In this document: in pieces, positions 23,072 through 34,289 of the stretch
Layout of the letters: every line of letters begins with the position of its first letter
Numbering within the stretch: position 1 is the first letter of the stretch
Assembly: GCF_000003815.2 (NCBI RefSeq)
Contig: NC_049982.1
Span: 15,938,392 to 16,002,391 of the forward strand
Source of the DNA: Branchiostoma floridae
Taxonomy: Eukaryota; Chordata; Leptocardii; Amphioxiformes; Branchiostomatidae
Length of the DNA: 64,000 bases
Direction of reading: 5' to 3'
Made by a program: the position numbers and the translations under genes
Notes under the pieces: model-generated
Told to the model about the DNA's origin: nothing
Databases searched by the model: none
What the model saw: the letters and a program-made list of their open reading frames with translations, nothing else

Positions 23072-26000
23072 CTAAGCTTCAATGACTGGTTTTGTCATAA
23101 AAAGATTGGGGTAGAAGCGTAGACCCTCCACTGTGTCATCTCTGCACAGCAGGCCTTTCTTCTCTGTTGTCAAGAGTTTTTCTTTGGCTAACATCACAGA
23201 AAAGCTGGCGACTCTCGACAGCTCCTCTGCTGTCAGAGATCCGGACTCTTCAACCAAACGAGTAGTCTCACGGACAACTTCTTCTTCCGAGTGGGATACG
23301 AGTTGAACTACAACAACACCTGAGTCAAACTCTCGCAGTCGGATGGGGAGATTCAGAGCCTCCAGCAGTTTACAGGCATTCAGTAGGTCATCTGGAGAAA
23401 GGAGCTGTAAAAGGGAGTCCAGTGTTTGATTCATGGATACAGATATTGTAAATCTTGAAACTTCTGTGATAGTTTTATTTTCACCGTGATCTGGTGTGAC
23501 TTATTTGTATGACTACTGTACTATAACCACAAATTTAGAACACTAAAAACCTCCTTCTTTCACCTACCGCAAAATAAACTGTGAAAGTAAATGGATTAAC
23601 AGGGCAACAATTCCTCATGAACAATAGATAAGATTCTAGCTCCTGACCCAATGTATGCTTTCAACTGTCAGATTTGTTGCGAGCAATTTTTTTTATGTGA
23701 AAATTCTTACAACACAGCAAATCAGTGATATCTACATCAATCAGGTGACAGAAAAATAATAATTTCGGTTTTACAACATTTGGTATTGTGTTCAAGATTG
23801 TGTGCAAGGAAACAAGACATAAACTGACCTCCATCCCCCTGGCCCTGTTGACCCGACAGTACACATCGGCCAGTGACATCATGCCCCCACACTCCTGTAG
23901 GGGCTGCTGCAGTACCTGTGACAGCTCCTTGGCGAGCTGCATGTGATAGTTGGTGCCTGACCCATGTGTCTCTCTGGTGACTGGGTTGGGGATACCTGGG
24001 GATGATAAATTGATAGATATCATGTCAAAGAAGTGTAGAGATCATTGTATTTTTTTCTAATTCCCAGCACTGCTATGATTCCTCTCTAGGCTTGAAAATC
24101 TTCAAATCTAGACACAGATTGTATTGTATCGTACTGCATTATATTGCATTGTGCTGTAACTGTAAGGCCCTGCCTTTTCACTTGTCATTAAGAAAAAGAA
24201 TACTACCGGTACATACAATACAGATTCAGAAAGACAAGAATGAAAAATCTATTGATCCAACAAAGTACCTAAGCTGAGTAGATATGACTTAAACTGAACA
24301 GTCTCATCCTCCGAGATTGCTCCTTGCTTGTCTTGAATCTTCTGAGCGATGGTCTTAGACAGGCCGACCATGTCCTTGGCCTTCTCCATCAGGTTACTCA
24401 GGTCCTCAAAGGCCACGCTGATGGTCTGGTCTGTCTCTTTTCTCTTCTGTTCCAACTTTCGCTCAATTCCAACAATTCCTGTTGAACAAGAAATAGAGAT
24501 GAACTAATAACAAACTCACTGGTACATGTATATACAGTAATTTGTTTCCTGGTGACATCTAAAAAAGCCTAGGAAAAGTGGTTCTTTACCATCATATTCT
24601 AATCCCCACCATCCTCTTAAAAGACAGGATAATTAACTTTTCCTTGAATATTTGCTTGCAATTGGCTATGTGTTGGCTGAGTGTCATTAGTTTTCCTGCC
24701 ACTATGAAGGAACTATTATTTGTGGAATACAAGAACTCAACTGGTGTTTATGTAAACAACTTTGACTGTCTTTGGCCCACAGATCAGGAAGAAAATATTT
24801 AGGTGCTTATAGACATTCTGGTCTATCCAGCAAAATACATACAGTACTAATTCTGTTTCTGGACACATGTTCTGTCCACCCCACCCACCTGCCCTTCTGG
24901 CGCCTGTGGGCCCAGCCTGTGCAGCCTGTTGTTGTTGTGCTGGGTCAGCCTGTGTCATCTCCCAGGAGCGCCGGGCCAACTCCTCCGTAAACCTGCGGTG
25001 GAACTCAGTCTCACCAGCATCTTTAAAGGATAACCTGGAACAAACATATATCAACAGTAGGTGTTACATTGTATATAGTACAATAAAACTGAAGTTGCAT
25101 GGTTATGGAATAAACAACTAATTACCTTTGCCAGAATGGCTAAGGTTATGTTTTAGGCTTGTGAGTCTGTGTGTCTGTGTGTGTGTTAACAGCATAACTC
25201 GAGAAGCCTTTGATGGATCCCAATGATATTTGGTAGGTGGGTAGAGGTCGGGAAAACGAAGGTCAAGTTCGATAATGGACCCCCTAGCGGCTTGCTAAGG
25301 TACTGCAGCAGAACCTCAATTTTTTATATCTCGTGTTCTGGACATGCTGTGGTCATGATTTTTGACTGGTAGATAGCCCTTGGGGCAGAGAGTAAGTGCT
25401 GTGAGTTTGGACCCCCTAGCGGCTTGTTTGGAACTGCAGGCGCCGGTTTCCTTTCAAACTTTGGACGAGAATAACTCTACAACGTGTTAACGGATCGTCA
25501 TGATTTTTGGTATGTAGATAGAATGAGTGATGACTTACATAATGATATACTAATTATGCAAATCAACAGCTGATTTGCATAATTAATGAGGAAAATTTAT
25601 AAATCCACTGCATTCCATGATAGGACTTTCAAACTTGTTACATATGTAGCTGGGAAGGAGAGAAAAGTCGATGGATATCAATTATGCAAATGATGGCCTC
25701 ATTTGCATAATTAATGAGAAAATATGAACATGTTGACAGATCATCATGTCTTTTGGTATGTAGGTAGCGTAAATGAAGACCTACATAATGAGATACCAAT
25801 TATGCAAATCAACAGCTAATTTGCATAATTAATGAGGATATTTCATAAATTCAAACTACATTCCACAATAGGACTTTAAAACTTGTCACATATGTAGCTG
25901 AGAAAGAGAGAAATGTCAATAAATGTTTATCATGCAAATGATGATCTCATTTGCATAATTAATGAGAAAATATGAACGTGTTGAAGGATCGTCATGATTT

Positions 26001-26955
26001 TTGGCATGTAGATAGCCTAAGTGAAGACTTATATAATGTGATACTTATTATGCAAATTAACAGCTAATTTGCATAATTAATGAGGAAAAGTTCATAAATC
26101 CACTGCATTCCATTATAGTACTTTCATCAAAGTTGTCACATATGTAACTGAGAAAAAGGGAAGAGAAAAAGAGGTGTATTTAAAGACTTTGAAAGAGAAT
26201 AAGTCAAGAATGGATCAAAGGATCATCATGATTTTTGGTATGCTGATAGATATCGTAAATTGTAACTTGGGATCTAATTTGCATAATCAATGCCGCAATT
26301 TTATAAACCAACTTCAAGCATACAATTATAAAGAAAATTAAATGAGTAATGCATTTGTCTACAGACATCATTCTACATAACAAACCTGGTTTATTTGGCA
26401 AAGGTATGTGTTCGTGGAACTCTAGTTCAAAACTAATATTACTTATTAAAGAGTCCTTTTGCTTTTTAAAGAAAATTTACTGTACATCATTTAATAGTGT
26501 ACAGTAAATTTCTTTTAAAATCCAAAATGACACTAAGTATATTTCTACAACACGTAATCACATGTACCACAACAACACTGACAAAGAACACAGTGGGCAT
26601 GGTGAGACAAATAATAGAAAAATAATCATCCGCACCTGATGTAAGAATTCTGACTGGACGCCACCGGTCCCGGGGGTCTGTTAGGCGACGCTGGGTTCAA
26701 ATGGACCACGATCTTCGCGCTCTTGCCCAGCCCAGACTCCGTCTCCTCTAGGAAAACTATCTGGGACAGGGGCAGGGCGAGGACACAGTCCGATCTCTTG
26801 TGGTCCCGCCAGATCAGACGATGACTGGTCAAAATCAGGGTTCCGTACTCAAATGGCGTCTTGTCTTCCCCGTCGTAGATCTTTATCCCATGCTGCTGAG
26901 CCTTCAGGTCCTCATGCGGCTCTAACAGCCCGTTTGTCCACACAAATCGGTCCAT
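23072..26955 (-). CDS. VPS36: Vacuolar protein-sorting-associated protein 36 (ESCRT-II subunit)
   Basis: Complete gene, five exons on the minus strand: 26636-26955 (ATG at 26955), 24889-25034, 24269-24478, 23829-23995, 23072-23404 (TAG). They total 1176 nt, 391 aa, close to the usual metazoan length of about 386. Residues 1 to about 130 are the GLUE domain ([18 protein letters not shown]-like [23 protein letters not shown]), which in the family binds phosphoinositide and ubiquitin. A Gln-rich linker follows (PAQQQQAAQ), then a helical segment ([13 protein letters not shown]). The C-terminal winged-helix EAP30-type domains include [22 protein letters not shown], and [16 protein letters not shown]. 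It acts on endosomes in multivesicular-body sorting. Intron 1 (1.6 kb) is filled with a tandem repeat array. The start lies 300 bp head-to-head from NAGK. Every family block is intact. Confidence 0.97.
25140..26330 (+). repeat. Tandem array of a roughly 245-bp repeat in VPS36 intron 1
   Basis: The element opens with a GT-rich run (about 25163-25190) and two 'gaccccctagcggctt' blocks (near 25278 and 25408). The block 'ggatcgtcatgatttttgg' then recurs at about 25493, 25738, 25987 and 26220, a spacing of about 233-249 bp. Between these, ATTTGCATAATTAATGAG recurs at 25573, 25701, 25819, 25949 and 26067, with a variant near 26277. Direct 'tatgcaaat' segments (inverse of the octamer) alternate with it. 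The family matches the copy at 690-1430 on the same strand. There is no open frame. Confidence 0.9.
26464..26520. repeat. Perfect-looking small hairpin in VPS36 intron 1
   Basis: Arm 26464-26486 (core gaaaatttactgtaca) and arm about 26497-26520 (core tgtacagtaaatttc) are reverse complements around a loop of about 10 bp. Most likely a tiny fold-back repeat. Confidence 0.7.
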
Positions 26956-27255
26956 TTCTGGGGTTATATTTTGCGAAAATGAAAAGCGACGAAAAATTTA
27001 TCCCACGGTCGCCATCTTTGTTTACCCTTTGACCTCAGGGACAAACCATTATTGTTGGGAAGCTGTTCATTTTTCCAAAATATCACCATCCTGTGTTATA
27101 AGGAGTACTATGTTTACCTTGGTAGATTATTTATGTTCACTTATAGAATCGGAGAAACTCATTGATTATTGTAATATGTCGACCCCCATGATATCTTTGG
27201 TTTATTAGTGGAAGCTCCCTAATATTGGACTGGAGCAGGTGATCTGATAGTCAAC
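26956..27255. promoter_or_regulatory. Bidirectional promoter region between VPS36 and NAGK
   Basis: The start codons of VPS36 (minus) and NAGK (plus) are only about 300 bp apart, so both promoters must lie here or within the first exons. YY1-like motifs sit near both genes: cgccatctt at 27010-27018 and aacatggcgg at 27253-27262, the latter overlapping the NAGK ATG. A ggaagt ETS-like core follows at 27261. There is no TATA box, in keeping with housekeeping genes. The motif calls are inference. Confidence 0.6.
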
Positions 27256-30200
27256 ATGGCGGAAGTAGAATATTTCGGCGGCATTGAAGGGTGAGTTTTC
27301 TACATTTTGTGTTGTTGTTGTTGTTGTTGTACATTTTCTCTGTTTTCCGATGCCGATATACATCAACCAGCTAAAAGTAGTAGGCATTCTTTGGTGACAT
27401 GGCCAATGATCTGAGCGATTTTAGCAAGTAACATTGCATTTGGCCGCCGGTCATACTTTTTAAAATCATCCATTGATTTATTATAAATAGATAACGTTAC
27501 TTTAATTTTCTTGCTCAGGAATGTTGACATCATAGGTGATATATCTTAATGTGGTACCCCTGTCATTCCAGTGGTGCCACCCACTCTAAGATGGTCATCA
27601 TGTCCTCAGAGGGGAAGATCATGGCATGGAGTGAGGGACCAAGCACCAACCACTGGGTAAGTCACAAAATGCTTAAATGTTGGAGAAAATGACATAGAAA
27701 CAGCCACGTACATGTACCAATATGATGATATGCACCAAAAAATCCTACTCTGTAGCTGTAACACACATATAACCAGCTAAAAATTTCCATGTCCGACCTT
27801 GACTTTATTCTAATAATCCAATACACATGGGTCATGTACAGGCAGCAGTTGCTGGTGCTGACCCCCACATGAAACACATAGACTGAATACACTGAATGGC
27901 CTTAGAAGCGGAAACATTAAATACAATCTGTTTGTTTGTACTGTTGTGTTCTTACAAGTTTGAACACTACAATGTTTGCTTCTGTCTGTATATCAGCTGA
28001 TAGGTGTGGACCAGTGTGTGACGACCATCAATGACATGGTGGTTGATGCCAAGAAGCAGGCAGGCATTCCTGAGGACAAGCCTCTCAAGGCTCTGGTGAG
28101 GCTTCAACATTCAGTTTAGAAGTACAAATGGCAGAAACATGGCTAATTTTAAACAGAAAACTCCTACTGATTTGATATCACTGCCCTATCTCAGCAAGTC
28201 TGATATACCATGAAAACTAATGGTTGTCAGTTCATTTTATCATATAAAGCTTGAATCTCCATCCCCAGGGCCTGTCCCTAAGTGGAGGGGAGAAGGAGGA
28301 GGGGCAGAAACAGGTGATTGATGGCATGAAGACCAAGTTTCCCAACGTCAGTGAAAACTACAAGATGTGTACAGACACCTTTGGGGCCATCGCCACTGTC
28401 TGTGAGTCTGGTAAGTCTTTTATTTTATATTTCAGAATACAGAGTCATCTCCCAATTTGTATGTCTGAATGTGGTAATATCATAATGGCTAGTCCTATAT
28501 GAAAAGTGAAGCAGGTTTATTCTGTTGGATAACTAATTATTAATCCAAGTGTTAATGCAACATTCTAGGAAAAGAATTCTATGTTATGATCAAAGCAAGT
28601 CCTGAGTCAGCAATGAGAATGCTTGAGTGATGATGATAACTTCCAGTCTACAGCCCCCACAGTGTAGCTAAGTCACTCTACTGTGTGCAGGTGGCATGGT
28701 GCTTATTGCAGGGACTGGCTCCAACTGTCAACTCATCAACCCAGACGGGGAGACGTACGGCTGTGGGGGCTGGGGGCATATGATGGGGGACGAGGGGGGA
28801 GGTAAGACTGTGTTCCTCTGTCATTTTGTGACAGTTTGTTTTTCATTTCACAAACAAGATAATTTTTGGACAAGTATGCTGCTTAGATGGGAAGCTATAC
28901 TCTGTAAGTGCTGTCTGATAAATAGCATTACATGACATTAATTGCCCTGTTCCCTGCAGCATATTGGATAGCACAGAAGGCAGTCAAGTATGTGTTTGAT
29001 TATGACGATAACTTCCACGAACCCCCTTCTGACACGAGCTACCTCAAACTGGCCATGTTTGAGTACTTTAAGGTATGTACCACTTTTATGTAGCGATCGT
29101 TCTTTTAGTTCATGATTTGAGTTTCACCATACTAATTGGGGTTCTGAAACTCAATATGCATGTATTTACATTTTGTACTATATGTCACAGGTCTTTAGGA
29201 ATTTAGGTATATAATTTAATGATAAGCTTCTTGGTATCCTGTGTGCATGTCTCTGGATGTCTCAGTACCTTTACCTTCAGACATTACCTTCTGAAGTAGA
29301 AATGCATGTCTTGGTACTTTAAAATGTTGCATATGATAGATAAACCTTTATCAATTATATTTTACCCCCAGGTGAATGACCGTATAGGTTTGTTGGACCA
29401 CTTGTATCGCAACTTTGACAAGTCCAAGTTTGCTGGCTTCTGTAAGCTGGTGGCTCAAGGTAAGATTTTCTTCAGGATTTCTGTTGTACCATCTTCAAAT
29501 GTCTTTGCACTGAGTATATTTCCTCTGAACAAAAATGCATATAAATTGATTTCTAAATCAATCTTGTCTGTTCTGTAAATAAAAAAGTCATATGGATACA
29601 TAGAATTTTTCAGTCCATGGACACTTGATAAACTCAAGTTTTTAAAATCATAAAATTACTAAGGCAGGCTTTCCCCATAATTTTTGGTCTGTTCTTCAAA
29701 CATACCTGTGAGTGAGGTAAACAGCCGTATGTAAGTGACATGATCATCAGACATGTACATTTGAACCAACAGGTGCCAAAGAGAAAGGAGACAAACTGTG
29801 TCAAATAATTTTCACTCAGGCTGGGGAGATGTTGGGCAAGCACATTTGTGCTCTCTCTTCAAAAATTGACAAGGTACAACCATAGTTAATGAGACATATT
29901 AATCCATGTGATCTCTGACCTGTTGTATCTGACCTGTCACCTCTGACCTATTTCAGATCTGTGTCCTCAGCAAGGAGATCCATTTCTGTGTGTCAGACTG
30001 TCAGCACTCCATGTACATGTCCAAATAAATCACCAAAATGTGACTAACCCTTGACCTCTGTCCTGGTACCTTGACCTCTGTCCTGTACATGTCTGACCTG
30101 CTATGACCTTTGACCTGTAGGAGCTCAGGATTTCCAGGATCCCCTATGCTTGGCATTATTCCACATGGCGGGGGAGATGCTTGGCAGACACATTCTTGCC

Positions 30201-31101
30201 TTGGCCCCTAAGGTTGACAAAGTAGGTCTCCCTGGCTCAACTCTGCTTGCTACATCTTTATGTGTGGTGTCATACTGATGTGTACTTCTTCAATGTTTCT
30301 GTTATTCTTTTCCTTGACTGTCAAAGCATTCATGTTCAATTAGTAGAGTAGAGTCTTAATGAAATGTCCCACAAAGGTAAAGATAAGCAAAGTGTAGTTT
30401 GTTTTTTGTGTAGTTTGTGTAGGTTTCCCTGCAATAGCCTACTTTATTTGGGTCATGGTGGTAAATCTCTTGGAATGATACTGTTAGCACCACCATTCAA
30501 AGGTGGAATTGAAGTAAATGTGTCAAAGGTTGTCTTTCCTATTTTACTTGTACAAGCCAGCTACATATCAACCTCATATGCCATCTGTTCAACAGAGCCT
30601 CCTAGAGGGAGAGGGAGGACTGCAGGTGGTGTGTGTTGGATCTGTGTGGAAAAGCTGGGATGTGCTCAGAGAAGGTAATGGGGACTAGATCAGGGATCGT
30701 AATTGTTCTGTTGGTTGGTAGCTAGTGCTTTATCATTTAATGTCGCATTAGACAGCTTTTTTTTCCATTTTTGCACACTCCTTTTACATAACATGTTTTC
30801 TGCTCTTCAACACTATAAAGCTGGACAGGTAGTAGTAGAAGTAGTTGTAATATTACAATAACTGAATTTCAATTGCTGTAATATTAGTTTGATGTGTATT
30901 TTGTGGTTTCCCCCAGGTTTCCTGAGAGGCATGTTACCCCGGAATGAGAGAGACGTGGCCATCAAGACCATCACACTGCTGGAGCTGAAGCAGTCCTGCG
31001 CCATCGGAGCGGCCAATCTGGGAGGGCGCAGCATCGGGAAGAAACTTCCCGTGAAGTATGCCGACAATGCCACTGTCTTCTTTTCTCACACGTTCTCCTG
31101 A
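27256..31101 (+). CDS. NAGK: N-acetyl-D-glucosamine kinase
   Basis: Complete gene: exons 27256-27290, 27572-27656, 27997-28095, 28269-28410, 28691-28801, 28960-29072, 29372-29459, one of 29773-29873 or 30121-30221, 30596-30674, 30917-31101 (TGA). With either alternative exon the product is 345 aa, against about 344 in mammals. It phosphorylates GlcNAc to GlcNAc-6-phosphate with ATP in amino-sugar salvage (cytosol). ASKHA-fold hallmarks: YFGGIEGGATHSK (phosphate loop, with Ala where Gly is usual), [26 protein letters not shown] (catalytic Asp region), [41 protein letters not shown], and the C-terminal FFSHTFS. The ATG is set by agreement with the family N-terminus and the YY1-like context. Head-to-head with VPS36. 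The oddity is the duplicated exon, described separately. Confidence 0.97.
27310..27330 (+). repeat. (GTT)n microsatellite
   Basis: About six GTT units in NAGK intron 1. Confidence 0.85.
29773..29873 (+). CDS. NAGK: NAGK alternative exon 8a
   Basis: A 101-nt exon with AG acceptor (ccaacag) and GT donor (aaggtacaac), phase 1 in and phase 0 out. It encodes [11 protein letters not shown]...[18 protein letters not shown], homologous to exon 8b and to the family segment GxxxxDPL...AGEMLGRHI. It is mutually exclusive with 8b on reading-frame grounds. Confidence 0.88.
29957..30030 (+). other. Speculative alternative terminal exon between NAGK exons 8a and 8b
   Basis: A good acceptor (gacctatttcag) precedes 29957. 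Joined in phase after exon 8a it reads [12 protein letters not shown] and stops at TAA 30026-30028, which overlaps an AATAAA at 30024-30029. This would make a truncated isoform. Equally, it may be chance, or a degraded fragment of a third exon copy. Confidence 0.2.
30121..30221 (+). CDS. NAGK: NAGK alternative exon 8b
   Basis: A 101-nt exon, acceptor gacctgtag, donor aaagtaggtc, phase 1 in and phase 0 out. It encodes [13 protein letters not shown]...[18 protein letters not shown]. It is slightly closer to the vertebrate sequence (DPL, GRHI) than 8a. Confidence 0.9.
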
Positions 31102-32535
31102 TACTGAACATAGGTAGAGAGTCTCAGGTTGCAACATCACAGACTGATATGGTGGGCTCATCTTAACATGCACTTGGCTTCCAGATGCTTTTAAAATCTT
31201 CCAGATGTACTGTGGTAACTAAATGAATGAGAGGTGCTGTAAAATGTTGCATCTGTTTCTTTTGCACTGTCAGTGCAATCTTTTTATCTTTTTATACCTT
31301 ATTTATGACAGCCATCTTGTTTAATGATATGATCCAATTGTAGCTGCATAAATGGAGAACCCTCACAAAGTCAATGACCATCTTTATCATACAGAATGCC
31401 AGGCATTTTCAAATCAGCCCAAAGATGACAGAAACCATTACTGAAAAAGCGATACACACTTGCAATGTTTTCTGCGTGCCTTTCCAATCTGCTCTGCACA
31501 GAGGTGTTATGAAAGTAGCTTTCTTTAATACAGCAGTGATGTAAACCCACCACACAGTCAGTGTGAGGTAGCCTAAACTATTGCAGCTTGTCTTACCAAA
31601 TCCTAGTGCAGAATGGACATGTTGCACTGTGTGGCAGGTCACCACTGATGTGATGGAGATTCAGTTGCCTACTGTAGATTTTACAGTGATATGCAACATG
31701 TCTTTGAACAATGTCTGACACACCTTTATCTTGTAACCACTAAAATGTATGTGTCATATAAACCCCACAAATAAATCTCTACTCATGGTTATAGTCGATA
31801 AATATGTTTTAGGTATTGTACCTATCCCTCATGATCTCTGCAAATCTAATTTTTCCTCTGTGGTAGACTTCTTGTTCCAGACTGACATTTTAGGTTGATT
31901 CTTGTTGGCAGAGTATCGCATTTTCATCCAATATTTACAGGTCAATGTAAGGGAAATGTTTGATATACAATTGTGTTAAGGCTGACCACAGTTTTCTATT
32001 TTTACCATGTTCAACCGAGCCAACAAGCAGTGAAACTTGTTCATCACAAAGCAACTGTTCAGTGGAGATTTTCAAATGATCATGATTTAGTTGTTTGGAC
32101 CCTGGACCAGAAACTCATGTCAAAGATGCTGCTCTGCAAAAGGCACACAGAGTGCTTTTTTTTAACCGATGGTGAATGGCTTTAATTTCTGTATCCATGG
32201 CACCATAGAAAGCTGTGATACTCTCACAAGAAGAGACCAGACCAGTACCAGACCACTTTAATGGGACCTTGCAAGCAAGAATATTGAAATTGTTGTCTGT
32301 GGGACCAATACGATATCACTAATGTTAACCTAGTAGCTTACCTATTGCTAATTGTGGAAATTTGTTGCCAAATTATTATGTGCAAGAGATGATTATGAAT
32401 GCACACCTTATGAAGGTGATGATATATAATATGACAGTATAATTGTGCAGAGATCTTTATTGTGAAGAGGATATGCCTGATGAGTGATTGATGTAGTGTT
32501 GTTGGACAATAAATGTTTGTGAAGAATGGCATATC
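31102..32535 (+). other. Probable NAGK 3' UTR
   Basis: No coding signal. Two polyadenylation signals are visible: AATAAA at 31770-31775 and at 32508-32513 (gacaataaatgtttgtg), the latter with a GT-rich stretch downstream. Either could end the mRNA. Confidence 0.5.
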
Positions 32536-33479
32536 ATGTTTGTGGTCACTTCATCAACAGATCAGAAAACTTCAAATTAGCAAGAACAGTGTAACAACTA
32601 ATGGTAGTTATAGAAGAAATTGAGAACAATGAATGGAAAATCTGATAAAATGTAACCTGAATTTTTTTTTCTCCCTTTTAAGATTCATTTCCATCTCCAA
32701 ACTAGAACAGGTGACACAATTCTTTATTATGTGGCCTTTGCACATCGAGAGTGTTTACTAATATCGCGCAAGGATGACTCAGAAATACCACTCACAAATA
32801 GTCATTGAAACATACACCACTTTCACCCCAAAACACATTGACCTTTGTACCAGCGGAAACTCTAGACTCCTCCGTGATGCTAAAACAGTGCATATAACAA
32901 AAACGTTAGGCTGACCCGATTGTTCGCATGATTCTCGCTACAGTGCGCATTACCAAGTTTTTTGTCTCTACAGGTTCTTAACTAAAGGCTTCTTCAAAGG
33001 TGCGGTTTTGAATTTATGTCGTCAACTTCACTTCGTTTTTAACACAACACAGATTGCACAGAACGCCAATAAACTTTTGAAAACATTGTTGTGTCCTTCT
33101 TCAGGGAGCGTGACTTACTGACTTTTTATGGTGTCACGTTTACTAACAGTGGTACCGGTAACGCGGCGGTGTTCAACAGATTGATGTTTTAACATTTGAA
33201 TCAATGTTGTTCTTTATAATTAGTTTGTTGTTGTTTCTTTCACTAAAGAAACACTTTTAGATCGAACAGATTTGTGCACAAACCTCAATAAGCCTTTCTA
33301 ATTAGCGTTGATTTACAAGGATCCCAGCAATTTTGACGTCACGCCTTATGGCCATGGGTTGTCTGACAACCACCTGTCGGTCGTTACCATGGTGACGGGG
33401 CCACCCAATACGCTTGGGCGCGATATCTGAAAGTTAAAACTGTTTCTCCTCAAACAGCGGCTCGGCTTGGTCCGTGCCT
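32536..33479. other. Intergenic, no gene seen
   Basis: AT-rich DNA turning CpG-richer toward 33350-33600. An AATAAA lies near 33068, but no gene ending there is recognised. Confidence 0.4.
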
Positions 33480-33653
33480 ATGACGACCAGAAGTTTTGGA
33501 AACAGTTCTGTGGTGTTTGAAGTGAAAGGGTCAGTTTGTTTGGAACCCGCGTCCATGCGCGTCGGCAGTGCCCGTACCCCGGATGTGCCTCGGGCCGGGG
33601 TTGCTAGTATACGCGCACAGAAAACATGTAAGACGGCAGTCATTTATTCATAG
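33480..33653 (+). CDS. Candidate small ORF or first coding exon
   Basis: ATG at 33480 opens MTTRSFGNSSVVFEVKGSV and continues 57 codons to TAG at 33651-33653, within a CpG-rich patch typical of gene starts. A donor-like 'acatgtaagac' occurs inside (about 33626), so this may be a first coding exon instead. I find no plausible continuation before the IGFBP7-like gene at 36444. A second short start follows at 33718 (MLSEQGRIVDLLL) with a gcag|gttagt donor. The function is unrecognised, and a chance frame is possible. Confidence 0.25.
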   Translation: MTTRSFGNSSVVFEVKGSVCLEPASMRVGSARTPDVPRAGVASIRAQKTCKTAVIYS

Positions 33654-34225
33654 GTACCGAGGCGACAGTGATTGCTAGAGTTGGGCGCTGTGTCGTCCTA
33701 CAGAACGGCCTCGTGCCATGCTATCAGAGCAAGGGCGGATTGTGGATTTGCTGTTACGGTGCAGGTTAGTATTTCCTTATTCTCTCTGTCACAAAGTAGT
33801 CGGCAGAGCGGCACCGGATAGACCACAAATATAAAGGTCCCAGATGTCTCGAGTGCGTGCATAGTGCACAACATGCGTTATTTGTGTGCAGAACAGCAAT
33901 AGGGAACTTGTGTACATGTACCGACCTTGAGAATCTTGTCTTACACCTTGGTTTATACAGTGTCAAGCACTGGTGCCGTAACGACTACAAGAACATGTCC
34001 ATGCATATGCAAACACCTGTTGAAGTATTTCACTTCGTCATGTTGAACATTTTGTCTGCTGTTTATATTTGTTGATTTTTGGTTCAAGAATGAGCAAGGC
34101 AGTTCATGGATGAAAAACTTAAAATGTAAGTAGCCGGAGAAGGAATCCATGGTGACAGTGCCGTTGTTGAAACATCCTTGACGTGAAACTGAATTAGAAT
34201 AGAATTAATCCGACGGCTATGTGGT

Positions 34226-34281
34226 TGGTCTTGTACGCCTCCTTCGGAGTCTCTGGTCTTGTACGCCTCCTTCGGAGTCTC
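34226..34281 (+). repeat. Two perfect tandem copies of a 28-bp unit
   Basis: A unit starting tggtcttgtacgcctcc and ending ggagtctc occurs at 34226-34253 and again, identical, at 34254-34281. Confidence 0.95.
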
Positions 34282-34289
34282 TGGACTAT

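Noticed and set aside
25540-26110. CRISPR-like array (regularly spaced ATTTGCATAATTAATGAG)
   Set aside because: This is a eukaryotic intron; spacers are themselves repeated, so it is a tandem satellite-type repeat.
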